64,000 nucleotides of DNA from Septoria linicola (lineage: Eukaryota > Ascomycota > Dothideomycetes > Mycosphaerellales > Mycosphaerellaceae), in assembly GCA_024114885.1 (NCBI GenBank), contig CP099419.1, positions 3,658,001 through 3,722,000 of the forward strand, read 5' to 3'. Below, in pieces: positions 10,878-21,038 of this stretch (positions within the stretch are counted from its first letter, which is position 1; each line of letters begins with the position of its first letter). The notes under the pieces are model-generated. The model did not search any database, had not been told where the DNA came from, and saw only the letters and a list, made by a program, of their open reading frames with translations. Made by a program: the position numbers and the translations under genes.

Positions 10878-13117
10878 TTTGACAGAGTGGAGAGTCTTGA
10901 ATGGGTTTCAAGAAACGAAAAGATTGGTAGTTGTCAGGACACGCGAGCTTAAGTAGCTGTGTAGCTTTCGAGAGCGGCTTGGACGCGGAGTTAGAGTCTG
11001 TGCCATCATCAATGCGTGTTAGTGGCTCCTGCTCACATACAGCCGACAAGCTATGGATCTTCGCGAATTGCGGAGCCCATGCGGGGGAACTTGCCTTTCT
11101 TTTGGCGCGCAGTTGCGGTCTTGCTTCCTAAATTGTCGGAAGGGTAGGAGTATATGCTGGAAATGAAGCTTGCTACGAGCTCTCCGCTCTTATATACCTA
11201 TTCTTGCTAAGAGAGAGCTTGGTGGAGCTGCCATGCAAACAGCTCGCATTTGCACCGCCGATAATGGCCTTCCCTAGTCGCATCCACTGTGAGGTCTCGC
11301 ACGAGCTTTGGACGCTTTGGACGTCACTGGCTCGTCCCCACTTGCGAGCACAACTTTCGCAAATCGCATCGAAGCCAGGCCAAGGCGATGCTCTGCAGGC
11401 CGTGTAGCCTGCTCTCATCGCTCAATGGCCTCGTCTACGGAAGCGCAGGACGCGCGGAAAGCGGGGTCTCACTTTCTGCGCTCTTCGTCTGATCCCAGCG
11501 GCTGCAGCGCAGTGCTGACAGTCGAGACCTTGAGCTGGATCTATTGCGGAAGTCCAGGATTGCAACAGAACCGCTCATCAAGGTACGCGGCACGTATCGC
11601 AGAACATGGAGAAAGCTGCCGCTTTAGCTGCTGCACATCGCAACCTAGCTGAGGCTGGACGACCCACACAAAGCACAACCAGCGAATGAGTAGCGTCGAG
11701 CATCGAGCCTCATCGTCAGATGGTTGTGCCTGAGGGCTTTTGGAAGCCGGGGCAACGGGAGCTGTCAAATAATAATAACAGTGAGCTCGAAGCAGGAAGG
11801 TTTGCAACTAATGGCCTGCCATCGAGATCCTCGCGCATTGAGCTCAGGGTCACCGATGTCTCTAGACGTAACACTTCGCAAGCACGAAAACCATAAGAAT
11901 GCGGCTGTGATCGCCTGTTCACGCGCACGAATTGCATCGAAGCTGCAGTCCCATTTCACACCAGCTCAAAAGTGGTCCGGAGTTGATGTCCGGATTTGGC
12001 TCACATTGCTCGCAGGATAGTCTTGCGATTCTCGGAGGTGCCACGTTTGCTTCAAATCTATTTAATCAAGCCGGCAAGAGCGGACCGCTGTGTCACTGTG
12101 AGAATCATGAATCCAAGCGACGCTGTTGTTGTGTCCCGATTGCGGTGGTCAAGCACTGACGGCGCCAACACAAGCTCCTAAGCGGTGGAGCACGAACGTG
12201 GTCCGCAAAACATCCAGCAGCAGCCAGCAGCGTTCTCGAACAGACGTCGAAACACCGTCCGCACACTTCCGACATGTTGACGACAAGTTCGTGCGCTGCG
12301 ATAGCATCTTCATGATCTGTGATGCCAACAGTTACGCAACGAAACCATACGTTTGATAATCTTTGACAGACACACGTAACCACGAGAGGCCGAACCTTCG
12401 CCGATATGTCGAAAGAGCAGCGTCAGTAATCCAGGAATGTGACGTCGCAGCAGGTGTCGTCAATACGACATCTGAGTATAAGCAGCAGCCGCCGATTGAG
12501 CAGATCATTCAAGTTTCCATCTCGTCCAGGCTGGCGAACCCACCAGTAATGTTTACTGGACGTTTCTGGATCGAGAGGTTCGTCCGACAGCGAAGCTTCC
12601 ACTCGGTACGTTTCACCACAGATGTAACATCCGCGCAATAGATCTGTCGGCAATCATTGCAAGCGAAGAGCAGGTAGGTAAGGAAGATTCAGTCGAATCG
12701 CAACATAGATCTCACGCGTCGCGCTTTGGCTGTACAACTCCATAGGATCTCCGGTCGCTGAGCTGCTTGTGGAATGAACATAGACATTAGACTCTGCAGG
12801 TGCGTGTAGGTTCTGCGAGCTGTTGGTGTGGATCATTCGCCATGCCGTTGTGCCAGTCACTAGGCATCAGCCGGCCACAAAGTCTTCAGGAGTAGGTTTT
12901 ATGCCTGACTTAGGACAGCAAAATCACTTTTCTGCAATGAGCAGGCTTTTGCTCTAGCACAGAGGATCAGAGCGTAGCAATCCCTCGCAGACGCGACTTT
13001 TTGTTCTGCTCGGTACATAGCTTCAGCCACAATTATAGAAGTGCACCGCCACTTTCATCCAATGAGAGCTTCCATCCCACTTTCAAGTTGTCTACCTAGA
13101 TCACAAACACAGCCAGA
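10878..13117. other. Intergenic, about 2.2 kb between the divergent FDH and Mso1-like genes
   Basis: The starts of FDH (minus) and the Mso1-like gene (plus) face outwards, so this contains both promoters. Short frames on both strands have no recognisable product. Base composition looks ordinary and I see no repeat or RNA gene. Confidence 0.35.
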
Positions 13118-13924
13118 ATGTCTGCTTACTTGAGCAACATACTCACGCATACGACGTCGCGATACAATTCGTTGCGGCGAACGCTTCTGTCGAGTGAAGA
13201 TGACGGCGACACAGAAGAAGACACCCACATCTGCCGCGTCCTCCGCGCGCATTACACCGAGAAGGGACGACCATTTCCACAATGGCTGCCCCCGGACCCA
13301 AAAGAGAAGAAGAATGTAGCACAACAAAACAACCATCAAGGAGGCTATGGCAGCTACCTGACCAGTGCAGGAGGCAGAAGTCAATACGGCAGCGCGCAGA
13401 ACAATCAAGGAGGAGCAGGAGGGAACAGAGGCAGCTCAAGTCTCAACGACCTCTGGGATCCGCCTTCTGGAGGACAACCCAATGCTTCCGCTCAACCTCA
13501 GAGCCTGCGTAATGCTCGCAGACCCATGAGCAATCAGCCCGCTGGCGCGAGTAGCACGAATCTGGCTCCACCGCAAGCACGACCACTGCCTTCGCAGCGA
13601 GCTGGCAGCTATCAGAGCATGAATGCGCAACCGCCGCAAGGAAGCCGTCCGAATAGTCGAGTCGAGCCGGGTCTGGCACCTGTGCCTTCTGGTGGGAGTG
13701 CACAGGAACGACTCAAAGCGAGACTTTGGGGTGGGAAAGGCAATACTAGTCCTTCTGCTAGTCCGGCTCTGAGCTCGGTTGGTGCGCCGAATCCATATGA
13801 TCAGCCCCAAGGTGGTGGAGGTGGGGGAGCATATGGCGGCGGAGGCAACCCGTATGACAGAGGTGGAGGACAAAGCAATCCCTACGATAGAGGCGGTGGA
13901 GATACTCGGCGCTATGGTAGGTGA
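13118..13924 (+). CDS. Mso1-family Sec1-binding protein
   Basis: Intronless, 268 residues. The first about 62 residues (MSAYLSNILTHTTSRYNSLR, then EDTHICRVLRAHYTEKGRPF and PQWLPPDPK) match the Sec1-binding region of Mso1, a small exocytosis factor that binds the SM protein Sec1 at sites of vesicle fusion. The remainder is low complexity: Gln/Asn/Ser-rich, then Gly-rich with three NPYD repeats (NPYDQ, NPYDRGGG twice). A short SAQERLKARLWG helix sits between them. Such tails are usual in filamentous-fungal homologues. The start is the first ATG and leaves the conserved domain at the N-terminus, as expected. It converges on the CMD-like gene with only 47 bp between stops. Confidence 0.78.
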   Translation: MSAYLSNILTHTTSRYNSLRRTLLSSEDDGDTEEDTHICRVLRAHYTEKGRPFPQWLPPDPKEKKNVAQQNNHQGGYGSYLTSAGGRSQYGSAQNNQGGAGGNRGSSSLNDLWDPPSGGQPNASAQPQSLRNARRPMSNQPAGASSTNLAPPQARPLPSQRAGSYQSMNAQPPQGSRPNSRVEPGLAPVPSGGSAQERLKARLWGGKGNTSPSASPALSSVGAPNPYDQPQGGGGGGAYGGGGNPYDRGGGQSNPYDRGGGDTRRYGR

Positions 13925-13971
13925 GATTCGAGCTTCCAATTTCGCGATGCTGGACATTCAGCCTATCTACT

Positions 13972-14565
13972 TTACAACTTCTCGCCCTTTGGCAATGGTA
14001 CATCAGCTGCGTTCATGAGGACGCACATGTAGCAGTACAACGCTGTATAGTGGACAAGTAGCAGCGTGCCATCTCTGCCGAAACTCCTCTCACAAGCATC
14101 GAACAAATGCTGTGGCAAAGGACCGGGAATGTAAGCCAAATGATGTGTAGCATCGTACGCCAGATTTGCCGCTTCACTGAGCCCAGCAGGTCTCTTACCA
14201 ACAGCCAGCAGATCCACTTGTTCCTGAGTAAGACCAGCTCGTTTCATGCCGTGTGGCTTATGCGCGTATCTCTCGTAGTCGGCCTCGAAGCGGGCCCCGA
14301 CAGTGAGTATAGCGATTTCTTTGACATCTTCCGGAATTTTGCCAAGAGAGGGGAGATGCTCGAAGATGCTCATGAGTTGGCGTCCGACCTGCTTGGAGGC
14401 GATGATGATAGGCCATGGACCAATGATTGCGTTGTTCTCATCGCGATACTTCATCAATTGGCCGGATGGACCGAAGAGTTCTTCGATTCCGTCTTCGAAG
14501 TATTGACTGTATGGCTTGGTATCATCGGGCTGTTGGTCATGGGGAACTGGTGGGAAGCGAGACAT
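13972..14565 (-). CDS. Carboxymuconolactone decarboxylase-like (AhpD-fold) protein
   Basis: Intronless. The frame opens at 14631, but the ATG at 14565 (MSRFPPVPHD) gives the usual N-terminus; the protein is then 197 residues. The core has VKEIAILTVGARFEADYERY followed by AHKPHG and AGLTQEQVDLLAVG, which fits the CMD/AhpD-like all-helical fold. The Glu, Tyr and His of E-x3-Y-x2-H are present, but the C-x2-C redox pair of true AhpD is absent, so a peroxidase role is unlikely. The fungal family has no settled substrate. The 3' end nearly abuts the Mso1-like gene. Moderately sure of the family, not of the function. Confidence 0.7.
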   Translation of the reverse strand: MSRFPPVPHDQQPDDTKPYSQYFEDGIEELFGPSGQLMKYRDENNAIIGPWPIIIASKQVGRQLMSIFEHLPSLGKIPEDVKEIAILTVGARFEADYERYAHKPHGMKRAGLTQEQVDLLAVGKRPAGLSEAANLAYDATHHLAYIPGPLPQHLFDACERSFGRDGTLLLVHYTALYCYMCVLMNAADVPLPKGEKL

Positions 14566-15134
14566 GATTATTCTTGTTGTACGCGATGATAGTGGAGGCG
14601 CTTTTGTCGTCGTAGAACCAGCAGTACACATCCACTTACCTTCTTATATGCGCATGCTGACTTGAGCAGGCCAGCTTCAACAGGGAATTCACCTCAGATG
14701 TGCAAGGAATACATCGCGAGCACATGCTTGAGTCGGGAGCGCATGTAGCTCGTCGCCGGTCCTGCTCAGAGGTCTGACGAGAGATGCCGCAATCGGCTGC
14801 TCTTGTGGTATGCTAGAGTTAGTGATCAACATACATGTTTCACACAATTATGCGCAAGCAAGTGAGTGGTGAATTTAGTGGTGAATTTAAGAGCAGAGTG
14901 AGCCTCGGAGGATGTCGAGTAGAATGGTAGGCCGGGCCCAAGCTTCCTACCCTTCCCTTAGCGCGTTTTTTGGACCAGGTATCCTGCATGCGACGACAAT
15001 TTGTGAGAGTAACGTTAGTCTCGCGTGCTCATCACTTTTTCACTACATCGCTCTGCTGCGTTCTGTCGACCTGTCCCTTGTCGCAGATACCTTGAAATTT
15101 ATAGCAGTGAGCTTGTCGCGCGCACAGATTCACC
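14566..15134. other. Divergent intergenic region CMD-like gene / GGC1
   Basis: About 570 bp between divergent starts. It holds a perfect 12-bp tandem duplication at 14865-14888 (listed separately). No gene seen. Confidence 0.35.
14865..14888. repeat. Tandem duplication of 12 bp
   Basis: AGTGGTGAATTT occurs twice in a row at 14865-14876 and 14877-14888. It is a small local duplication in the promoter space of GGC1 and the CMD-like gene. Confidence 0.6.
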
Positions 15135-16132
15135 ATGTCGCCGTCAATTCCATCGCCGAAAGTCGGCGCCGGACAGGTTGAGAAGGAGTCGGGTCTGGCT
15201 CGAGTCCTCGGTGCAGGTAGGTGAAGGCACTCGATGGCAGCAACGTAAAACGATGAATGCTGTGTATTCTAACGAGAAGTTATCTTGCAGGCTCCGCTGG
15301 AATTGCTGAACTTGCCGTCTTCCACCCCGTCGACACGATAGCAAAGCGATTGATGTCCAACCAGGGCAAAATCGCTGGTGCCAGTCAACTCAACGAGGTC
15401 ATCTTCCGCAAGCACGCTGCCGATCCCTTCGTTCGACGATTTTTCACCCTCTTTCCTGGTCTCGGATACGCTGCAGCATACAAGATTCTCCAGCGAGTGT
15501 ACAAGTACGGTGGCCAGCCATTCGTGCGAGACTATCTCTCGAAGAACCATGGAAGCACTTTCGATAATGCATTTGGCAAGGGCAATGGCAAGGCCATCAT
15601 GCACGCCACTGCAGGCTCCATCATTGGCATTGGAGAGATTGTGCTCCTTCCATTGGACGTACTGAAGATCAAGCGACAAACGAACCCTGAGGCTTTCCGA
15701 GGGCGCGGCGTGGTTAGGATTGTTGCTGACGAGGGCTTTGGTCTGTATCGTGGCTGGGGATGGACCGCTGCGCGAAACGCTCCTGGCTCTTTTGCGCTCT
15801 TTGGTGGTTCTGCTGCAGCGAAGCAATACCTCTACAAGCTTGAGGACTACAACAAGGCTTCGTGGTTGCAGAACTTTGTCGCATCGATCGCCGGTTCAAG
15901 CGCTTCGCTCATCGTTTCTGCTCCACTGGATGTCGTGAAGACCAGAATCCAAAACCAGAACTTCGAGGTGAAGAAGTCAGGTCTGAAGATTGTTTCCGAC
16001 ATGGCACGGCAAGAAGGACTGAGCTCCTTCTTCAAGGGACTGGTGCCAAAGCTTCTCATGACTGGACCTAAGCTCACCTTCTCGTTCTGGCTGGCACAGA
16101 CACTGATTCCACTCATCAACAACAAGCTGTAG
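15135..16132 (+). CDS. GGC1: Mitochondrial GTP/GDP carrier
   Basis: Two exons, 15135-15216 and 15291-16132. The 74-nt GT-AG intron splits a Gly codon and all phases fit, giving 307 residues. Exon 1 encodes MSPSIPSPKVGAGQVEKESG and LARVLGAG. The protein has the three mitochondrial carrier signatures, PVDTIAKR, PLDVLKIKR and PLDVVKTR, one per repeat, with six expected membrane helices. Stretches such as TLFPGLGYAAAYKILQRVYK, GIGEIVLLPLDVLKIKRQTN and WGWTAARNAPGSFALFGG are characteristic of the Ggc1/Yhm1 branch, which exchanges GTP for GDP across the inner membrane and affects mitochondrial iron balance in yeast. The exon-1 ATG was chosen because the exon-2 frame has no suitable start. Confidence 0.9.
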
Positions 16133-17038
16133 ACAGTGGCCGTACTGCAGGAATAGGCGTCTGGCGCAAGATAGAAAGTGTTGCCTAGCGATAGAGCATC
16201 AGGAAGGCGTTTGCGGCAAACAAAGCTGGAGATACTGTCGTGCGCGGCAGAGGTGCGTGTATTTGAGCGTTGCGTAGATTCAACTTACTGCATTAGTACG
16301 AAGATGTACATAGGAGTCCGATGCGACGCGGATGTGCTATTTGTATAGCTCACGAATAAGCTCAACTCAGTCTTGGATCGAAGACCTGTTCCTGCTCATT
16401 CACACAAGGCAAGACCGCGTGCCGTAACTGCTGATCCGAGATCACATCACGCACTCACAATCTACCACAGGCGAGCATCCTTTCGAGGACACGAGCTAGA
16501 TTGTATCAGCATGCCATTAGACGAACATGCCGCATGTTAACGACGTTGTAGTGCACCTCGATTCTCGGCCCCGAAATTGACCTTCAGGTGGTCATCGTGT
16601 TGCCAACCTTTGATTCCCACAGGTCTGATCTGGCATGTAAGCGGCACGACACCCGAGTGTATCTAAAAGCACGAAACAAACGAGGAAAGAGCAGCCCAGC
16701 TGGAAAACGGTGAATCTCTGAGATGCCAGTTTCTCCATTTCGGTATTGATTGCTGATGATGTCTCTGGCACTACTTGTATCCTCCGAAGTTCAGGGAAAG
16801 CAGCAACACGGCAAACGTTGCACATCGATAGACATTCCACAAATTCTTGGCTCTGTCTGGAAAAGACGACTCCATGGCGGCTACCTGGGGTTGCCACGCG
16901 GCATTTTACATACCTCAGGAGCCGCTTGGGACTGTATGAAGCGAAGTCATGAACACTCGATTCTCTTCCTTCGCACCAACTTTAACACGAGGCGTGGATC
17001 ACATAGACAAAAGTACACCAACAACCCCAACAGCCAAG
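16133..17038. other. Intergenic, GGC1 to the apple-domain gene
   Basis: About 900 bp containing the GGC1 3' region and the promoter of the secreted-protein gene. Small frames on both strands have no support. I see no RNA gene or repeat. Confidence 0.35.
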
Positions 17039-18621
17039 ATGTATCCAAGGTGCCTTGTCCTGGCGTACGCACTTGCGCTGTTCTTTGACTATGCATCCGC
17101 GCAGACGAATAGCTTTTCTTGTGTAAGCCACCTTCACGCTATTCCTGGGCCACACTTATCAAGCTTAGGCTGCGAACAACAACCAAGTCGTAACCGATGC
17201 GACAACCGGCGAGCGCTACGTAAGTCTGATGGGCATAACCCATATTGAGACAATATGACCATCGCATGGCTTGTGCCCTAACAAATTCGCAGATCATGCG
17301 ATGTGGTGTTGATTCGACCCCTAGTGGTGGGCCCGCAATCGTCAATGTGGATAACTTCAACCAATGCTTCAACGAGTGTACGTGGCTCCGCAAGCTCACG
17401 CCGAAGTGGCTCCCACCTGACACGCAAAGGCTCAACTCGCGCGAACTGCGCTGGATTCACTTATGCTGGAGCTTCTCAAGGACAAGGCGCTGGCCAGTAG
17501 GTTACAATGGAAGCTCTCTATCATTCGTTTACTGAACTTGAGCAAGGTGCTATCTGAAAGCCACGTCGAACACATCCAAGAGCGGCTTCGCTGGCGGGCC
17601 AAGCAACACTTTGGTCTCTGCAATCAAGCTTGCGAACTATCCCCCTCTACCGCCGTCGTACACCTGTCCGCTGGCACAAGATCGAACCGTGGTCACCGAT
17701 CCGAACACCGGCGTTCAGTACGTCCTATGGTGTAACTACGATACTGCTGGGAACTCGCCCTGGAGGGTCGATGTCTCGGATAGTTTCAATGATTGCTTTT
17801 ACTCGTGTTCGACAAGCGCCGATCGTAGTTCTGGAAATTGCACGGGCTTCACTTATTCAGGTGCGACGAACGGTGCTGGTTCTGGCTCTTGCTATATGTA
17901 AGGATACAGGAGTGTCATGTCAGACCGCTCGAATTCTGCTGACTCAAAGGCAGGAAAGTTGTCAGTCCGCTATACTTCATCGCAAGTGCTCCAAATACTC
18001 CCTACGCTGTGGCTGCAGTCCGCTTGGATGCCTACGATGGTAGGAATGGCGCCCCGTTTTTCTACGCAACTACAGTGGTAAGCAGGAAGTTCCCAGTGTT
18101 AATGCTGCATCAACGAGATACGTGCACTAATACATCCTAGGCGACTGTGTTTCCTCCAGCTGCGACCCAGGTCGTTACCCGCATCGACTACCTTACTTCG
18201 ACACTACTGGCTGCTTTTCCTGTTACCGCACTGTCGACCATCACACGTTTCACGACACTGACATCGAGTCTGACCTTGACGTTTACAAAGCTTCTGACTT
18301 TACCTGGTAAGGGATGGATTCGCCAGAACTTCTAAGCAGAGAGGCCTAACCAAATCTTTTGCAGATGTTACGCAACAGGTCACGTCCATTCAAATTGTGC
18401 CGACTACAATTATCACTGTTCAGATTGCTACCATAACGATCAGTACAGTAACTACGCAGCAGATCTTGACTGTCATCCCTACAACGATCATCCAGACTTT
18501 GACCAACACATTCGGACTTCTTAGCACAGGATCAAGCACTCGGACTACAATCGTGGCTCCTATTGTGACTGTGACACCAGTTCAGTCATTCAGACAGACC
18601 GTGACGATCACAAATGCTTAG
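17039..18621 (+). CDS. Secreted protein with two PAN/apple-like modules and a Thr-rich tail
   Basis: Eight exons: 17039-17122, 17169-17219, 17293-17377, 17430-17496, 17547-17897, 17954-18077, 18141-18306 and 18365-18621. All introns are GT-AG, 46-73 nt, and phases close to give 394 residues. The first 21 residues are a signal peptide (cleavage likely after YASA). Two related modules follow: VVTDATTGERY with CFNEC, NCAGFTYAG and GAGQCYLK; then VVTDPNTGVQY with CFYSC, NCTGFTYSG and GSGSCYMK. These fit the cysteine-rich PAN/apple-like modules common in fungal extracellular proteins, thought to bind protein or carbohydrate. The tail is Thr/Ser/Val-rich with repeated T-x-I-x-T units and probably O-glycosylated. 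No GPI signal is obvious. The exon model is deduced from module alignment. Confidence 0.68.
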
Positions 18622-18985
18622 CAGAGCGCAACAGACAGCGCAGCACAATGAGACGGCAGCAATAGTGTACAGTTTGACAGTATTGTGTGCAGCAAAGGGT
18701 ACATAGACCGGCGACAGCTTCCGAGAAGTCGGCTCACACAGCGATTCTCAAATGCCGACCCCTGTCACATCGGATGACATCCGCCGATGTCAGCACAACG
18801 GCACATCATGAACCGAGCAGCAAAGGGACGAATGCGGACGTGTTCGTGGTCATGCGGAGGGCTGGGAGCTATAGAGACGTGTGCGTAGCATTAGCTCAGT
18901 CGTCCAGAAAAGTATGCTGAGATCCATAAGCATCTTTATGAACTTTTCCTCAGCAAAATTGACAGTCTACTGACCTACGACTAAC
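18622..18985. other. Intergenic, about 360 bp
   Basis: Short space before the aldolase-reductase fusion gene, presumably its promoter. Nothing else recognised. Confidence 0.3.
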
Positions 18986-20996
18986 ATGCCAGGTCTAACA
19001 CCCACAACACAGAAAAGCGCCGTGCCAGCCGGTGTCTGGTGCCCAGTTGTATCACTATACAAGGACACACCGCGCCAAGAACTCGACCTTGAAGCCTCAT
19101 ACACATACTTCCAGCACCTGATCCGTGGCGGCGTCAACGGTCTCGTGCTGCAAGGCTCAACTGCAGAGGCAGCTCTACTTTCACCAGAAGAACGCATCGA
19201 TCTTACACGGACAGCAAGAAAGGCAGCGACTGATCTAGGCGTACCACGCTTTCCCATCGCCGCTGGTATCAGCGGACAAAGCACGAATGAAACGCTGAGA
19301 TTGGTAGACGACGCTGCCGCTGCTGGAGCAGACTTTGGGCTTTTGCTCCCACCGAGCTATTGGCCTAAAGCTATCAGCAATGATGCTATTGTGGACTTCT
19401 ACCGAGAAGTGGCTGATCATGCTAGGATTCCGATCATCGTATACAACGTTTGTTTGGTCACTTCCAAATACAAGTGCATTTGGACACTGACTAATCTGTT
19501 GATAGTTCCCGGGAGTGACTTCTGGTGTCGATCTGGGAGTTGATATGCTTTCACGGTTGGCACCTCATCCGAACATTGTAGGCGTCAAGCTGACCTGCGC
19601 CAATGCTGGCAAAGTGACAAGCTTGACAGCCAAGTATGCGCCTTCTGAGTTCGCCGTGTTCTCTGGACAGTCAGATTGGCTCCTTCCATGTCTCGTCGGC
19701 GGCGGCGTGGGTTGTGTCACTGGCATTGGGAACGTGTTTCCCAAATCTGTTTCGAGGCTGTACGCCTTGTGGCAAGCTGGTGAGATTGAGGCAGCTTGCA
19801 AACTGCAAGGACTAGTTGCTCTGTCTGAGCAGGCTTGTAAGAAAGGTCTTGCAGCAACCAAGTTTGGCACGGCATACTTTGCTGGGCCTGTCGCTGGGCT
19901 TTCGAATCACGCTAGCTTTCACCCTAGGAAACCATACAAGCCTGCCGCGAAAGCTTTGCAGGACTCTACAATTGAGACCATGCAGCATCTGCATGAGCTG
20001 GAGAAGAGCCTGCCTGATGTAATCGCCTATCCTGTCAGCAATGGCACCAACGGCGTAAGCAAGTCGACTCTGAGGACACACTTCATTATATCAGCCGGAA
20101 CAAGCAGAGAGGCTAGCATCCCAGCTGTCGGCTTTGGAACGTGGAAGGCTGGTCCTGGTGAGGCGGCCAACGCGGTCCGGTCTGCTTTCGAGGCTGGTTA
20201 CCGCCACTTCGACTGCGCACCGCTCTATGGCAACGAAGCTGAAATAGGTCAAATCTTCGCAAATGCCCCAGTACCCCGGAATGAATTCTTCGTTACCACA
20301 AAACTCTGGTCATCAGACCATCAACGAGTCGAGGCAGCACTAGACAAGTCTCTGCAAGATCTCCGGCTTGATTACGTTGATTTGTTCCTCATGCATTGGC
20401 CTGTAACACTGAGTCCAGATACTGGAGCAGAATACGGCAAAGAAGACCGCAAAAACCACGTTGAAGGCTGGGACTTTACGAATACATGGCGAGAGATGGA
20501 GAAGCTGCTCGATGGTGGCAAGGTTCGCAATATTGGCGTTGCGAACTTCTCGACTGTCAACCTGGAGAAATTGCTGAAGACTGCGAGAATCGTACCAGCT
20601 GTCAACCAAACGGAGTTGCAACCTCTTCTTCCACAGACTAAACTCCACGAGTATTGCCAGGCGAAAGGCATTCACCAGACAGCGTTTGGACCACTGGGCG
20701 GATCTGGCAGTACACTACACGAGAGTCCCGTGATCCTTGATATCGCCAAGGAGAGAGGTATCGCAAGCGGCAATCTGCTGCTGAGCTGGGGTATTATGAA
20801 AGGCTGGAGTGTGATACCGAAGAGGACGAATCCTGCTCGCATCGCATCGAATTTGAACAGCAATCTCGCCTTGAATCCCGATGAGCTCAAGCAGATCGAT
20901 GAGCTGGCGCGCAGTGCAGGCACAAGGTTCAACAAACCTGATTGGGGCGTGACGATCTTCCACGACGATGATGCAGTCGAGAGCGGTGTAGCGTGA
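18986..20996 (+). CDS. Bifunctional DapA-family aldolase / aldo-keto reductase fusion
   Basis: Two exons, 18986-19447 and 19506-20996 (58-nt intron, phase 0), 650 residues. Residues 1 to about 320 are a DHDPS/NAL-type barrel: LVLQGSTAEAALLSPEER, the catalytic Tyr in IIVYN (Tyr153) and the Schiff-base Lys in VGVKLT (Lys182). After a linker of about 25 residues comes a complete aldo-keto reductase (IPAVGFGTWKAG onward) with its tetrad intact: Asp390, Tyr395, Lys420, His451. No Met lies in the linker, so the reductase cannot start on its own. The pairing suggests 2-keto-3-deoxy-L-galactonate aldolase (GaaC/Lga1-like) plus L-glyceraldehyde reductase (GaaD/Gld1-like), the last two steps of fungal D-galacturonate catabolism. 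That assignment is inferred; the fusion is seen directly. It converges on a Zn2Cys6 regulator gene. Confidence 0.82.
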
Positions 20997-21038
20997 GCTT
21001 CCATGCAGACGTGTCCCCTTTGACACGACCACTATAGA

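Noticed and set aside
13436..13957. Minus frame of 173 codons opposite the Mso1-like gene
   Set aside because: A shadow of the Gln/Gly-rich tail; Ser/Arg-rich without domain.
20055..20094. Candidate intron (GTAAGC to TATCAG) in the aldolase-reductase linker
   Set aside because: Only 40 nt, shorter than every other intron here, and not a multiple of three; removing it would destroy the open reductase frame. It is kept as coding linker.
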